From Paramacrobiotus metropolitanus (taxonomy: Eukaryota > Tardigrada > Eutardigrada > Parachela > Macrobiotidae): 64,000 nt of DNA. The notes under the pieces are model-generated. The model saw only the letters and a program-made list of their open reading frames with translations, ran no database searches and was not told the origin of the DNA. Below are positions 11,380 to 21,439 of this stretch, piece after piece. How positions within the stretch are numbered: the stretch's first letter is position 1; each line of letters starts with the position of its first letter. The position numbers and the translations under genes are program-made. The stretch lies in contig NW_026570343.1 in NCBI RefSeq assembly GCF_019649055.1, forward strand, positions 1 through 64,000, in the 5' to 3' direction.

Positions 11380-11675
11380 AAAAATTAAGTAATTTTAGTG
11401 AACAGCCTCGTTTACGTAAAATTAAGAAATTTAAGTAAACAGCCTCGATTAATTGTATATATTAATCTCCTGGGATGCTTAAAATACATACGGGATATTT
11501 TATTGTACTATTCTATCATTATGAAGGTACAGTAAGCACAAAAATATACAAAAGCTACACAGTAAAAAGTATTTATTTTACTGTACTATTCTATCATTAT
11601 GAAGTACTATTCTATCATTATGAAGGTAAGCACAAAAATATGCAAAAGCTACATGGTAAAAAGTATGGTATTAAT
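11380..11675. repeat. Two short direct duplications
   Basis: AACAGCCTCG is repeated near 11400 and 11440 with similar flanks. A unit of about 85 bp (GTACTATTCTATCATTATGAAG ... AAAAGTA, with CACAAAAATATACAAAAGCTAC inside) occurs at about 11502-11570 and again at about 11583-11668, with an extra copy of its head between. Confidence 0.75.
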
Positions 11676-11752
11676 CGCATGCTTTAAAACGTACTATTTT
11701 ATATGAAAACGTAACATAGGTATTTTTTTACTATTCAGTTCGCAGAAATCAG

Positions 11753-12172
11753 ATGAAAACCGATAATCCGAAACCTGGTTTCGAAATGGACACTGCATTT
11801 GAACAACGTTTCTCCGACCTACAAAAGGCAGATGAAGAAATTACGGATTATTCCAGTATTTCGCCGAATAGGTGCGAGGAGACTGCTTCCGAGATATCGG
11901 TGTTTCAGTCAGAGAACGCGATCCCGAGCCGCTGCAGCGCTAGGTACCAGTGCCGGATGTGCCATCTATTCTGGGACGAGCAGGAAGCATTCCTGTCACA
12001 TTTGGCCGGCGCAGAGCATGAGCAACTCTGTGCCGCCGGGATTTTCTTATACTGTACAGGTTGCCTGTTTAAAACTCGAAAACCGGTGAAGATGGGCAGA
12101 CACGTTATGAAATACCAATCGGAAAGTACGCTGCGCGACCGCTGCTTTCATGCTGTTAAATCTAGCCACTGA
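11753..12172 (+). CDS. Small two-finger C2H2-type zinc-finger protein
   Basis: A 139-codon frame starts at ATG 11753, right after CAGAAATCAG. The N-terminal 65 residues are acidic and Ser-rich. Then comes YQCRMCHLFWDEQEAFLSHL (spacing C-X2-C-X12-H-X5-H, the U1/matrin-like form) and YCTGCLFKTRKPVKMGRH, where the second histidine is replaced by Ser. Zinc fingers with this spacing often bind RNA or double-stranded nucleic acid; the role here is not known. A partial paralogue with the same order lies at 4754-5086, which supports real coding history. It could be the last exon of a longer gene. I do not recognise the family. Confidence 0.6.
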   Translation: MKTDNPKPGFEMDTAFEQRFSDLQKADEEITDYSSISPNRCEETASEISVFQSENAIPSRCSARYQCRMCHLFWDEQEAFLSHLAGAEHEQLCAAGIFLYCTGCLFKTRKPVKMGRHVMKYQSESTLRDRCFHAVKSSH

Positions 12173-12485
12173 ACTGGTGATGTACAGTTTTAGTGATTTC
12201 TGAGTTTGCTACTTGTTTGTAGTGTGAATTGTTACTTGTTAGTGAGCATCGGTTGTCATTTGCCCGTTTACTGATTGCTAAAATGTCATCAGTTTCTGGA
12301 GCGCTAAAAAAAAGCAGCCAAATTGGTCTGATGTAGCCAAGGCGTATTGATCATGTACACATATAGTATTAGATATGGCACACTTCGAACACAACAATTT
12401 TTTATGACCGCACTTCCAGGTCGTAGTCCAGTAGCCACCGTAGTAACCCATACACTTCATATTCTGTTTGTCGACTTCCGAAAAT
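12173..12485. other. Spacer, nothing recognised
   Basis: No gene or repeat supported between the zinc-finger gene and element C. Confidence 0.5.
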
Positions 12486-13710
12486 CTTAGTAGTCACTCT
12501 TAGTCTGGGTAGTAACCTGTAGTTTCCTGTAGGCCCGGTAGTTTACGTAGTTTTCTGTAGTCCCGGTAGTTTACGTAGTTTTCTGTAGTTTCCTGTAGTC
12601 TCAGTGGCCAATGTCAAAACGCCGGCCGAATTTCCTGCCGACCGAATTTTTGTGTGGTCAAAACGCCGACCGAATTTCCTGCCGGCAGAATTTTTGATGG
12701 TGAAAATGCCGGCCGAATTTCTTGTGGTCAAAACGCCGGCAGAATTTTTTCAACATTTTCAACTTCTAGTATAGTCATATTTCAAGTATTGTAAAAATAG
12801 TACCTGACACACGGTCTATTACTAGCGCTGATATAAGTGCAGTCTCTTTATCGGCACGCTTTTGGTGCTGCATTGACAGCTTGCACAGAAAGCTCGAAAG
12901 AAAACACAAAGGGCGTGCAAAAGAGACAAACAGGGTGTACAACAATGCTACTGCGGCAATAACGCCAAAGTTTGAGTTAGTCTAATCGTACCTGAGATTA
13001 CACAAACCTTTAATAAGTATCATGGTACGAGTACAAACTATGCACCAGAACAAAACGGCATTTACAAAACGGCACCTGAGATGAGTAAGAACTAAGCCAG
13101 GATTGCTGCAGGTTTAATAGGCGCTATTATTACATCCAAACTACGCTAACTGCAGCTTTTTTTTAGCATGTGATCGATTAAATTTATATATGATGATCTT
13201 ATATGCCCACATCCAATGCTTCCCTGTTTATTTGAATGGAGCACTGCGGCGGCATGTCGACAGAAATTGTAGACCAAAGCGAAAGACGAAATTATGATAA
13301 CAGTACACAAAGCTTTGTTATACACCGCTTGGAAAGTGTACTCCGATGCAGCCTGCCGGTACTATTTTGTTTTACTATTTTTACTTAAAGTTGAAAAAGT
13401 TGACAAAATTCTGCCGGCGTTTTGACCACAAGAAATTCGGCCGGCGTTTTCACCACCGAAATTCTGTCGGCAGGAAATTCGGTCGGCGTTTCGACCACAC
13501 AAAATTTCGGTCGGCAGGAAATTCGGCCGGCGTTTTGACATTGGCCGTCTCAGTAGTTTGCGTAGTTTTTTGTAGTTTCCTGTAGTCTCGGTAGTTTGCG
13601 TTGTTTGCTGTAGTCTCGGTAGTTTACGTAGTCTTCTGTAGTTTCCTGTAGTCTCAGTAGTTTGCGTAGTTTTCTGTAGTTTCCTGTAGTCTCGGTAGTT
13701 TTGCGCCTAT
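12486..13710. repeat. Modular fold-back element C with flanking arrays
   Basis: Arms at 12606-12763 and 13389-13546 are inverted; the outer 25 bp are identical, and the rest is close. Each arm is an iteration of about GTCAAAACGCCGGCCGAATT plus TCCTGCCGACC. Outside both arms lie direct (not inverted) arrays of GTAGTTTCCTGTAGTCTCGG and GTAGTTTACGTAGTTTTC (about 12490-12605 and 13547-13700). The 620-bp centre is not repetitive and encodes nothing recognisable. Confidence 0.8.
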
Positions 13711-13794
13711 GTATACTACAAGGACTACCGACACTACTGGGGGCCTCACAAACTACACAACTACAGGCGACTACGCTGGCTACACGAACTAGGG

Positions 13795-13960
13795 TATTAC
13801 AGGAAACTGCACAGACTTCCGGGACTACTGGTGACTACCGAAAACTACGCAAACTACCGAGACTACCAAAAACTACACAAACTACCAAGACTACCGAAAA
13901 CTGTACAAACTACCGAGACTACCGAAAACTACACAAACTACCGAGACTACGAGTTACTAC
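13795..13960. repeat. GACTACCGA/AACTACACA array
   Basis: Tandem words such as GACTACCGAAAACTACACAAACTACC run for about 160 bp. They are the complement of the GTAGTTT... array flanking element C, so this may be the opposite-orientation end of the same unit. Confidence 0.7.
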
Positions 13961-14150
13961 AGGCCAACGCACAAAATAATGAAAATGCAGGTAACTACGG
14001 GCATGGCGGAAAAATTTTGCCATTGTATAAACAGCCTTTGCGAATACATAGGCTACAACGGAAAGGTGCACTACATCGTCTAAGGATGGCCGTAAAAAAA
14101 TGTCGTGTTCAAGGTGTGCCATAGGTGTATAGTATTACGGGAATATTCGA

Positions 14151-14392
14151 TTTCGCGCACTTCAGAACACTTTTTGGAGTACTTTTTGACATTGTGTAGC
14201 CAGATGATTTGTACACATACCTAAGCGTGAAAACCTTTTGCGCGCAAACGGATTTCACAGCTACGTAAACAATTCTTTTGGCTACAAAACACCGTACAGC
14301 AATGCAAAAAAGTGTTTGGGAGTGCGCGACAGCGAAATTCCCGTGGATGTACACGAATTTCGTGCTATGTACCGGGCCAAATCCCTTAATAA
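14151..14392. mobile_element. MITE-like inverted-repeat element, copy 2
   Basis: The left arm (about 14151-14205, TTCGCGCACTTCAGAACAC... TGTAGCCAGA) pairs imperfectly with the right arm (about 14274-14335, TTTTGGCTACAAAAC ... GTGCGCGACAGCGAA). It is followed by CACGAATTTCGTGCTATGTACCGGGCCAAATCCC. The same layout is seen at 1-325. Confidence 0.75.
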
Positions 14393-14486
14393 GTCGCCAA
14401 CCGAAAATGAGATCCAGAAAAATTTCTGATCAACCGGGTGGAACGGAAACAATTTACAATAAATGAGGGCTTTATTTACTTCAATG

Positions 14487-14530
14487 CTCACGAATTTAGT
14501 GCTATGTACCGGGCCAAATCCTTTAAGAAA
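14487..14530. repeat. Partial MITE tail
   Basis: CACGAATTTAGTGCTATGTACCGGGCCAAATCCTTTAAG repeats the outer end of copy 2 about 145 bp downstream. Confidence 0.7.
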
Positions 14531-14814
14531 TGCAAATTCAGTTAAACGAATTGTAGCCCGAATTTTTGCCGCTCGGTATTGTTACCAGATGCTCGTTAGT
14601 TCTTCTTGTGCAATTTGGTGTGCTGGGAAAAGCACAATCAGGCATTTGGACTGATATTGTAAAAATCTGATTATTATTGAACTGACCGAGCAACTTAATG
14701 TTATCTTAATTATGCCGCCTGTTTATGCCTCATTAATAAGCCAGTTATATATGGAACGTTTCTTACCAAAGAAAAAAGCTGGAACGTTTTTCTGGTTCTT
14801 GTAGTCACTGTAGT

Positions 14815-15300
14815 CATCTGTAGACAACCTGTAGACACCCTGTAGACAACCTGTATACATCCTAAGAAAACCTAATACCAGGTGACTACAGTATGTCTAC
14901 AGTGGTGTCTACGGATGTCTACCAGTGACTACCGGTGTATACAGGCAGAGTATCGAGCTGAACCTAAGAAGGGCTACCTGTATACAGCGGTAGACATCCT
15001 GTGGACAGCCTGTAGACAACCTGTATATATCCTAAGAAAACCTGAAAAACCGAGAAACCAGGTGGCTACAGTATGTCTACAAGGGGGTTTACGGGCAGTC
15101 TACAGCGTGTCTACAGATGTATACAGCAGAACATCCAGCTGAACCTAAGAAGGCATGCCTGTATACACCGGTAGACATCTGTAGACAACCGGTAGACACC
15201 GTTGTAGACACGCTGTATACATCCTAAGAAACCAGGAGACTACTGATAGGTCTACAGGGTGTATGTATACAGATGTCTACTGTGACTACAAGGAGCTAAA
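14815..15300. repeat. GTAGACA/TGTCTAC word array with CCTAAGAAAACC
   Basis: Words such as CCTGTAGACAACCTGTAGAC alternate with TGTCTACAGTGGTGTCTAC, so parts are inverted. CCTAAGAAAACC, the complement of the centre word of elements A and B, occurs near 14862 and 15032, and a variant near 15223. About three units of roughly 160 bp can be seen. Confidence 0.65.
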
Positions 15301-15659
15301 AAACGATTCACTTTTTTTCTTTGGTACGAAACGTTCCACAGGTGACATCACGTTCCACAGGTGACATCGCTATTTATCGTTAATTCCTGCCAGTTGTAGC
15401 GGTAATAGCAAATACGCAGTTAAATTATCCGCAAATTCTGATGTGACATTTCGATGTGTGAGGTGATGCGACGTGCGGTTTGTGGAGTTAAAAGTCACCG
15501 GCATGGCCGCAGGTGCGCATTTGCAGCTGAGAGTCTTACCTGTCGGTACAGACTGCTCACTGCCGGCACCCTCCGCCTGTGCCCGATTTCTTAGTTTTAC
15601 CCAGGGGAAAATCAAAGAAACCGTTATGGCTTTAGCAAAGGGCGCCGTATATGGCAGGG

Positions 15660-15808
15660 TAATGCCACCAAATTCGTGCACATATGCGAAAAAATGTCCC
15701 TTTCACTCCAGAACACTTTTTGCATTGTTTGATCAATTTCTGTAGCCATGCAGATCATATGTACTCGTATACAGTGGCGTGAAAACCGTTTGCGGGCCCA
15801 TGCAGCCA
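15660..15808. mobile_element. MITE-like element, copy 3 (half)
   Basis: CCACCAAATTCGTGCACATA, CACTCCAGAACACTTTTTGC and GTGGCGTGAAAACCGTTTGC follow the order of the left half of copy 2. Fold-back element D starts directly afterwards, so D may have inserted into this copy. Confidence 0.55.
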
Positions 15809-15820
15809 ACAGGAAGGCTC

Positions 15821-16325
15821 ACGGGATAAAGGTTTACGATCAAAGGCGTTGCGTAAACATTTTCGCCGAAATTCGGCAGAAAGGTTTACGATACGATACG
15901 TAAACCATCCTGCCGGACTGCATAAACCTTTCTGCCGGCGACATCCATAAATCAGACAATGCCACCACAGGAGCCTTCGGGCTCTTAGGCTCATTCAGCT
16001 GCAAGTTACAGTACATCGTTCTTGTACTTTGACGCTTTTCGCAATCCGGACGCGTTTTCGCAATCCGATATAAATGCGCGTGTTGGACATTAAAGCCGTG
16101 GTATTCACTACGGTATTCCCTGCATTGTTTTACACTTCAAAAAACGTGCTAATTTTTCATTAACATCGTGTACAAGATTATATACAAACAACGCAGAGAA
16201 AATGCCTCTGGTCTTCTTTATGCAAATTCCAGATAGTGAAAACTCCAGATGGAGTCCTGCCGTTTTCGCAGTCCGCCAGGATGGTTTACGCGGCCGGCGC
16301 CTTTGATCGTGAACCTTTAACCCGT
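15821..16325. repeat. Modular fold-back element D
   Basis: Bases 15821-15848 and 16298-16325 are inverted (26 of 28). Inner bases 15899-15921 and 16268-16290 are also inverted (22 of 23). The arms repeat CAGAAAGGTTTACG and CTGCCGG words. The 505-bp unit has no coding sequence. A related arm lies at 23.2-23.4 kb. Confidence 0.8.
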
Positions 16326-16865
16326 AAACTTTTCTTCTTTAGCACATTTTTTTCCACAGGAAACCGAATGAGATCCACAAAAACACGAGACGACGGGGAA
16401 CAGGAGGCGAGTAACCCTGATAAATCAGCTGCTCAGGAGAGCAGGAAACCGTTGCGTGTGCGCTCTGTGGGCTTTGCTTGAACGCTGGATCCTGGTGTTA
16501 ATTTCTCGTATGATGTTCTGTGCATTCCTCCCGTTTCCGCTGTTGGGGCTGACTGTTTCAGAGCAGTACCAGTTGCCGGTTTTGCTGCTGGTACTCAGTG
16601 TCGGTGAAGTTATCGAGCCGTGCCTGTTTGGCATACTTTGGGCTGCGAAAACTGTACGCTATCGAATTCGGTGGCGCTCGCGTTCCCCGTGTGAAAGCTA
16701 CACCCGAAGATAATGATGATGCACCGTTGTTGACTCCTTCCTGATACCCGTTAAGCATGCCTTTTTAGGAATGTACCCTTGCGCAGTTAGAATTATTCAT
16801 ACCGTTATAATATGTCATTTATTTGTTAACGATTTCTTTATTTAGCTTGCAGATTATACTTTTTG

Positions 16866-17045
16866 GAATTTTCGTGTATCCATAACTCCCAAACCGGATG
16901 TTGCGTGTATACTCGTATACGGCTTCCACGTCCGTTTACACAAACCATTCGGCTACACAATTTTAACCATGCAAAAGCAAAAGCTTTCGTGCAAGTACAC
17001 GATTTTCGGGCTCTGTACCGGGCTATTCCCCTAAATCTTGTTACT
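16866..17045. mobile_element. MITE-like element, copy 4 (degenerate)
   Basis: CTCCCAAACCGG ... CGGCTACACAATTTTAACCATGCAAAAGC ... CACGATTTTCGGGCTCTGTACCGGGC matches the order of copy 2 with more substitutions. Confidence 0.55.
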
Positions 17046-17978
17046 CCAATCAAAACGTAGCTAGTAAGAAAATACTTATGACACAATACAATGCATACAA
17101 TAAAATATACTGTAGTACAACAAATCTGTAGTATGAGGTGCCGGCTCGCGAAAACCTGAGCAGAAAAGCAGTTCAGATTGCTTTAAAAAATCGATATCTA
17201 CCATTAGTATTAGCAAGATTTGCAAGTCTACCAACAGCGTGCAGAATGTGTAATATTCAAAATAAGCTGAATTATAATTATAAAATATTACAAAAACTAC
17301 ACTACGGTACGGGTGGTCGGCACGAATACCGCAATACGATATGACATCAACACCGGCATTGGAAATCAGCGGCAATACGGAAGAAACAACCGTAGAGCTG
17401 CTTTATTGAGGTTAAATGCCAGTTGTTCGAAAGAGATTGTAAACAGTGTCAATGCACTTAAATGCACAGGAAAAGTTCAAAACATCAGCTACGAGAATAC
17501 GCAAATGGGTGTGTCGGCCGCGTACATAACATGAGACTCATTAAACCATAATACCATTAAACAGCCTATACAGGGCACAATGGTAATTATAAATTATGGA
17601 TTTAAACCTGTTTTACGGAAGTAACAGAACGGAAGTAACAGAACTTCGGTCATATGTGTAGTACTGTATATGGATTCTGTCACCAACCACAATAATATGT
17701 CAGTTATTCTGACATATGTTGTAGGTGTTGTGTCAGCGCTTCCGCCTGTGGAAATCCCCCGCACCCATACAAAGTTTATTAGGTCGTAATTGAAAAATTA
17801 GGGATGATGGCTGGTTGTTGCGCGTTGAGGGGAATCAGGAAATAAGACGAGAAACCTGCATTAACACGTCACTTGGTTCTATCAAAAACAACCTAAGGTA
17901 ACAACAACAAACGGAACTCATCTCGTTTTCTCCCTCCTCCCGGCAGAAGGAAGCCAAGCGTTTACACACACACACGCT
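17046..17978. other. Upstream region of the GPCR gene
   Basis: No supported gene. A CA run (CACACACACACGC) lies just before the GPCR frame at about 17966. Confidence 0.5.
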
Positions 17979-18968
17979 TTGATGCCGACCTCGATCCCGC
18001 TTGTAGTTATTCGCATACCCACAACTGCCACATTTTCATCCACACCGTTGCGGTTTGGAATGGCCAATAACAGTTCAAGTTCATTCGTTATCGCATCTGT
18101 CGAACGCGATGCGCTGCTATGGTGGTACGGCGTGCAGTCTGCCGTTTCCGGCAGTGGCTTCCTGGCGGGCCTCTTCTTGACCTGCACCCTCCTCGGCAAC
18201 CAACCCCTCCGCGAGGGCGCCCACGTGCTGGTGATCGGGCTGCTCTGCCTGGATACGTTGTCGGCATTCCCGGCCTTCCTCATTACCACCTCCACCCTCA
18301 TCACGCAACTCCGCCACGCCCCGCCCATCAACTGCATCCTGGTGCAATTTCCCCGGCACTTCCTCTTCACCATCATCCACTGGTTTGCCGTCGCCCTGGC
18401 CCTCAACCGCTTCGTCGCCATCCTCCTGCCCCGTCGCTACCCCCATATCTCCAGTCACCGGGCCACCGCCTGCCTGGTGGCGGTGTGTTGCCTCATCGCT
18501 TGCCTATCCACGTTTCCTTTTGTGTTCAACGCCCTAGGGCATTATGGGTTCAGTCCCGTCCTGGGTGCCTGTGTGCTCATTCAGTATCCCCTTCGGATGG
18601 TCCCTTTCCTAATAGAGCTGAGCGTCACCGTGCCCTTTTGCCTACAGGGCGGACTGTATCTGTGCGTGGCCGGCAGCATCTTCCGATCGCGACAAGAACG
18701 TGCTCGGGAAACTGCTGCAAGGTTACGGCAGCGGAAGATTGCCGTGATGCTGATGGGGTCGTTTGTGTGGTACACGGCCTGCTACTGTCCGATGCCCATC
18801 ATTGACGCGCATTTCGCGCCGGTATGGCGCAAACGGCCGATTTTATTCTATTGGCTCAACTCCTTGACGCACTTCGGCTCAGCAGGAACGCCGGTATGTT
18901 TGAATATTATTCACATGCACACAATCTACGACGTTGTTCCCATTTTTGTTGGAGCACCAAACCGGTAG
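17979..18968 (+). CDS. Divergent rhodopsin-like (class A) G protein-coupled receptor
   Basis: An uninterrupted 329-codon frame encodes seven hydrophobic segments: about 52-74, 81-104, 125-150, 163-184, 208-236, 253-275 and 288-312. Class A marks are the TM2 LD pair (91-92), Cys119 before TM3 with Cys198 in loop 2 (likely disulfide), and a basic third loop (residues 236-253). The TM3 DRY motif reads NRF (143-145), TM1 lacks a clear GN, and TM7 lacks NPxxY (LNIIHMHTIYD), so it is divergent. NNSSSS near residue 30 gives glycosylation sites. Translation could start at 17979 or at the ATG at 18060; the second gives a more usual short N-terminus. It is GC-rich compared with its AT-rich surroundings and intronless. 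The ligand cannot be inferred. Confidence 0.8.
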   Translation: MMPTSIPLVVIRIPTTATFSSTPLRFGMANNSSSSFVIASVERDALLWWYGVQSAVSGSGFLAGLFLTCTLLGNQPLREGAHVLVIGLLCLDTLSAFPAFLITTSTLITQLRHAPPINCILVQFPRHFLFTIIHWFAVALALNRFVAILLPRRYPHISSHRATACLVAVCCLIACLSTFPFVFNALGHYGFSPVLGACVLIQYPLRMVPFLIELSVTVPFCLQGGLYLCVAGSIFRSRQERARETAARLRQRKIAVMLMGSFVWYTACYCPMPIIDAHFAPVWRKRPILFYWLNSLTHFGSAGTPVCLNIIHMHTIYDVVPIFVGAPNR

Positions 18969-19327
18969 GCCAGCCGAACAAAATTTCAGCGGCAGACAGA
19001 AGTTTTGTTTGTTCAATTTTTATACAAAACATATGCGCACGATGCGCGTTGTATGAAAACGAATGTCCTGTCTGCGCTTCAAACGATAAGCTATGGAGGA
19101 AAAGGTATTTTTATCCTAGATAACACAATGTACTGGGTAACGCAGCATACGCTGACAGCTGGTTAGTGCCCAACACCGTACTTGAGCACAAACGGGAAAC
19201 TGCAGTTGATTTCCACAGTGAATTGTTACAGATAGTTGATGGTTTCTGCAAGCAGTGCGTAAATACGCACGGGTTATCGTAACCTTGAGCATCGGGAAAA
19301 TGGTTCTGTAAGAAATTTAAAACTTAA

Positions 19328-19648
19328 TTAAGCCTCGAGCTGGCCGGTGTTGTAATGACGCACGTTTATCGATAAAAATACCACTCCAGTTAGTCCATAG
19401 GCATTCTCGAAGCACGTGAATAATAGAACATATGTGCTCGACCGGAGACGTGCCTGAAACCGGTGCCTGAGCCTACATATTTCAGTGACTCTTCCTTGTA
19501 GATGATCTGCATTCTGCTGAGCAGCGATTATCGGCGTGCCGTCCATCTGACCTTGCGTGCCGTGCTGCGTAGGATTAGTGGGGAGCGGCTGTGTGCTCCA
19601 GCGAGGCGGAACACCCTCTCCACTCATGTCGGCGTTAACAGGACTCAT
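19328..19648 (-). other. Possible exon with one membrane segment
   Basis: A minus-strand frame of 106 codons starts MSPVNADMSGEG, is Pro/Gln-rich, then has a hydrophobic run YVLLFTCFENAYGLTGVVFL resembling the first membrane helix of tetraspanins. A donor (GTATTT) lies within this run, so it could be a 5' exon. No downstream tetraspanin loop or CCG motif was found, so the call is weak. Confidence 0.25.
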
Positions 19649-19699
19649 ACACCCGCTAGCGGCCGCATTGGAGATACACCCGCGTAAGGAGGAGGCCAG

Positions 19700-21415
19700 C
19701 TTGAAGACCGCGGTAGCGGGCTAATTATTTACTATCAGTCGTTCGTGTTCTACACTCCACCGCTATCTTAGTGACCAATATCCGTTAATCTTCCCGGGAG
19801 CGCTTCTTCCCTTGCACGATAAAGTCAACATAAGTAATAGGCCGGGCGAGGAGAACGCAGGGCCACCGATACAAGTTGTACAACCGATCCGCAGGCAGGT
19901 TAGTGATTTCGATATAATGGCACAACTACTGTTTTACACATTTTACAATAAGCAATTTTGTAGAACAAAATATTCAGAAGTAACAAAAAATTTTCTAACA
20001 TAATTAAACTTAAATTATTTCTGAAACTTTAAAAAGATTAAATGGATTAACGTAAAAGCTTAAACTAATTAATATATAAAGGGAAATTTCACTATTAAGT
20101 ATCACCGGTAATTGTAGATTAATTTGCAAGTTAAGACAGTTAGAGATAAGTTAAGGCGTTAGCAACTGCTGCAAATTACAAAAACGAGACCTGTAAGAGA
20201 AACATAAGAAACATAAATTACAGAAACGTAAGAGACGCTGTCTTTATCGTATTCACTATACCGTAGTCTACTCGTAGCTGAACAAGCAGAGAGGTAGAGT
20301 AGAACAGGCAGGTTCAGCTAGATTATGGTATGACCATACAATTTCGCACTGCTCAATGCACATTACTCTTCTATAGTCGCGGGCCACGTGAAAAGTTGAT
20401 AGATCCAGTCGATAGTGGCGACTGGCGCGTATAATATTTAATATTACTATATACTCGTACTCCTCGTATTGATTTTCTAGCCGCATGGGATGCTAATGGC
20501 AACCTGTACTCCACAGTTCACACTGGCAGGCAGCATCCGCTCGGTACTGGCACAGTACAGATATACGGCGCCCCTTGATCGTCGATGCTATCCTTATGAG
20601 TTAAGAGTAATGTTTAGGCTCGGTACACATAATTTGCTGCATATATCCTGAAATCATCAAGAAATATTACCGTAACTTACTAATACTCAAACCGCTGAAT
20701 TCAGCAGTTTTTTTTTAAAATAATATTTCTAACATACACTCCATCATACGAATTGGCATATATCCCTTGTTTTCTCTTTTTACCTTGGAACTGCGCATTT
20801 TACGGACGCCAAACTGTAAGTACAGCTGTATTGAATCGTCGAATTATTGTATTTCATGGGTCGAAGAATTCGTGAACTATTAAACTGGAAAAGCGCGTTC
20901 TGCTGCTTTACTTACGCAATGTGTTGATTTGGCTGATATTACAGTACGTAATCGAAATGCTGCGGCAGCGTAAGATTTAACCCCCAGGAGGACATATTGT
21001 ACATGCAGATACAGTGCTTGCGCTCAATACAGGGATTTAATTTTTTCTCAATAATAAGTAAATTGTACCCAATAAAAGATGCTCGAGCATTCTAATCAAA
21101 ACAAGGTAACCGCCGTTTTCCTCGGGATTGTTACTAATTATTTTTTCTTATTGCTGCCCTTATGGCCTATGCATGCGCTCATATTACATGATATTGCGTA
21201 CAACCCTGAGAACAAGTGAACGACCGCGGTAATTTATGATCTGAATTCTGCCGAATCTTATATTTCTGACACAGTCAGGTGGATTTTGAAGATTCCAAAT
21301 TTTTGTTCTGCCACTGTAATCTCTTGTTCAAAAAACGGTTGTTCTGTTTACAGCATTTGTACATTCACGATAAACCGTTCATCGCCGTAGAAGCCTGCAA
21401 CAGAGAACGAATTGC
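19700..21415. other. Intergenic, AT-rich
   Basis: No supported gene, RNA or repeat in about 1.7 kb. Confidence 0.5.
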
Positions 21416-21439
21416 AATTTGCCATCTGTATATTTGTTG

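Noticed and set aside
17918-18458. Minus-strand frames of 113 and 167 codons opposite the GPCR
   Set aside because: They are shadows of a GC-rich coding exon; only the + frame has seven hydrophobic segments.
18119-18805. 228-codon Pro/Arg-rich + frame inside the GPCR
   Set aside because: Alternative-frame shadow with typical shadow composition.
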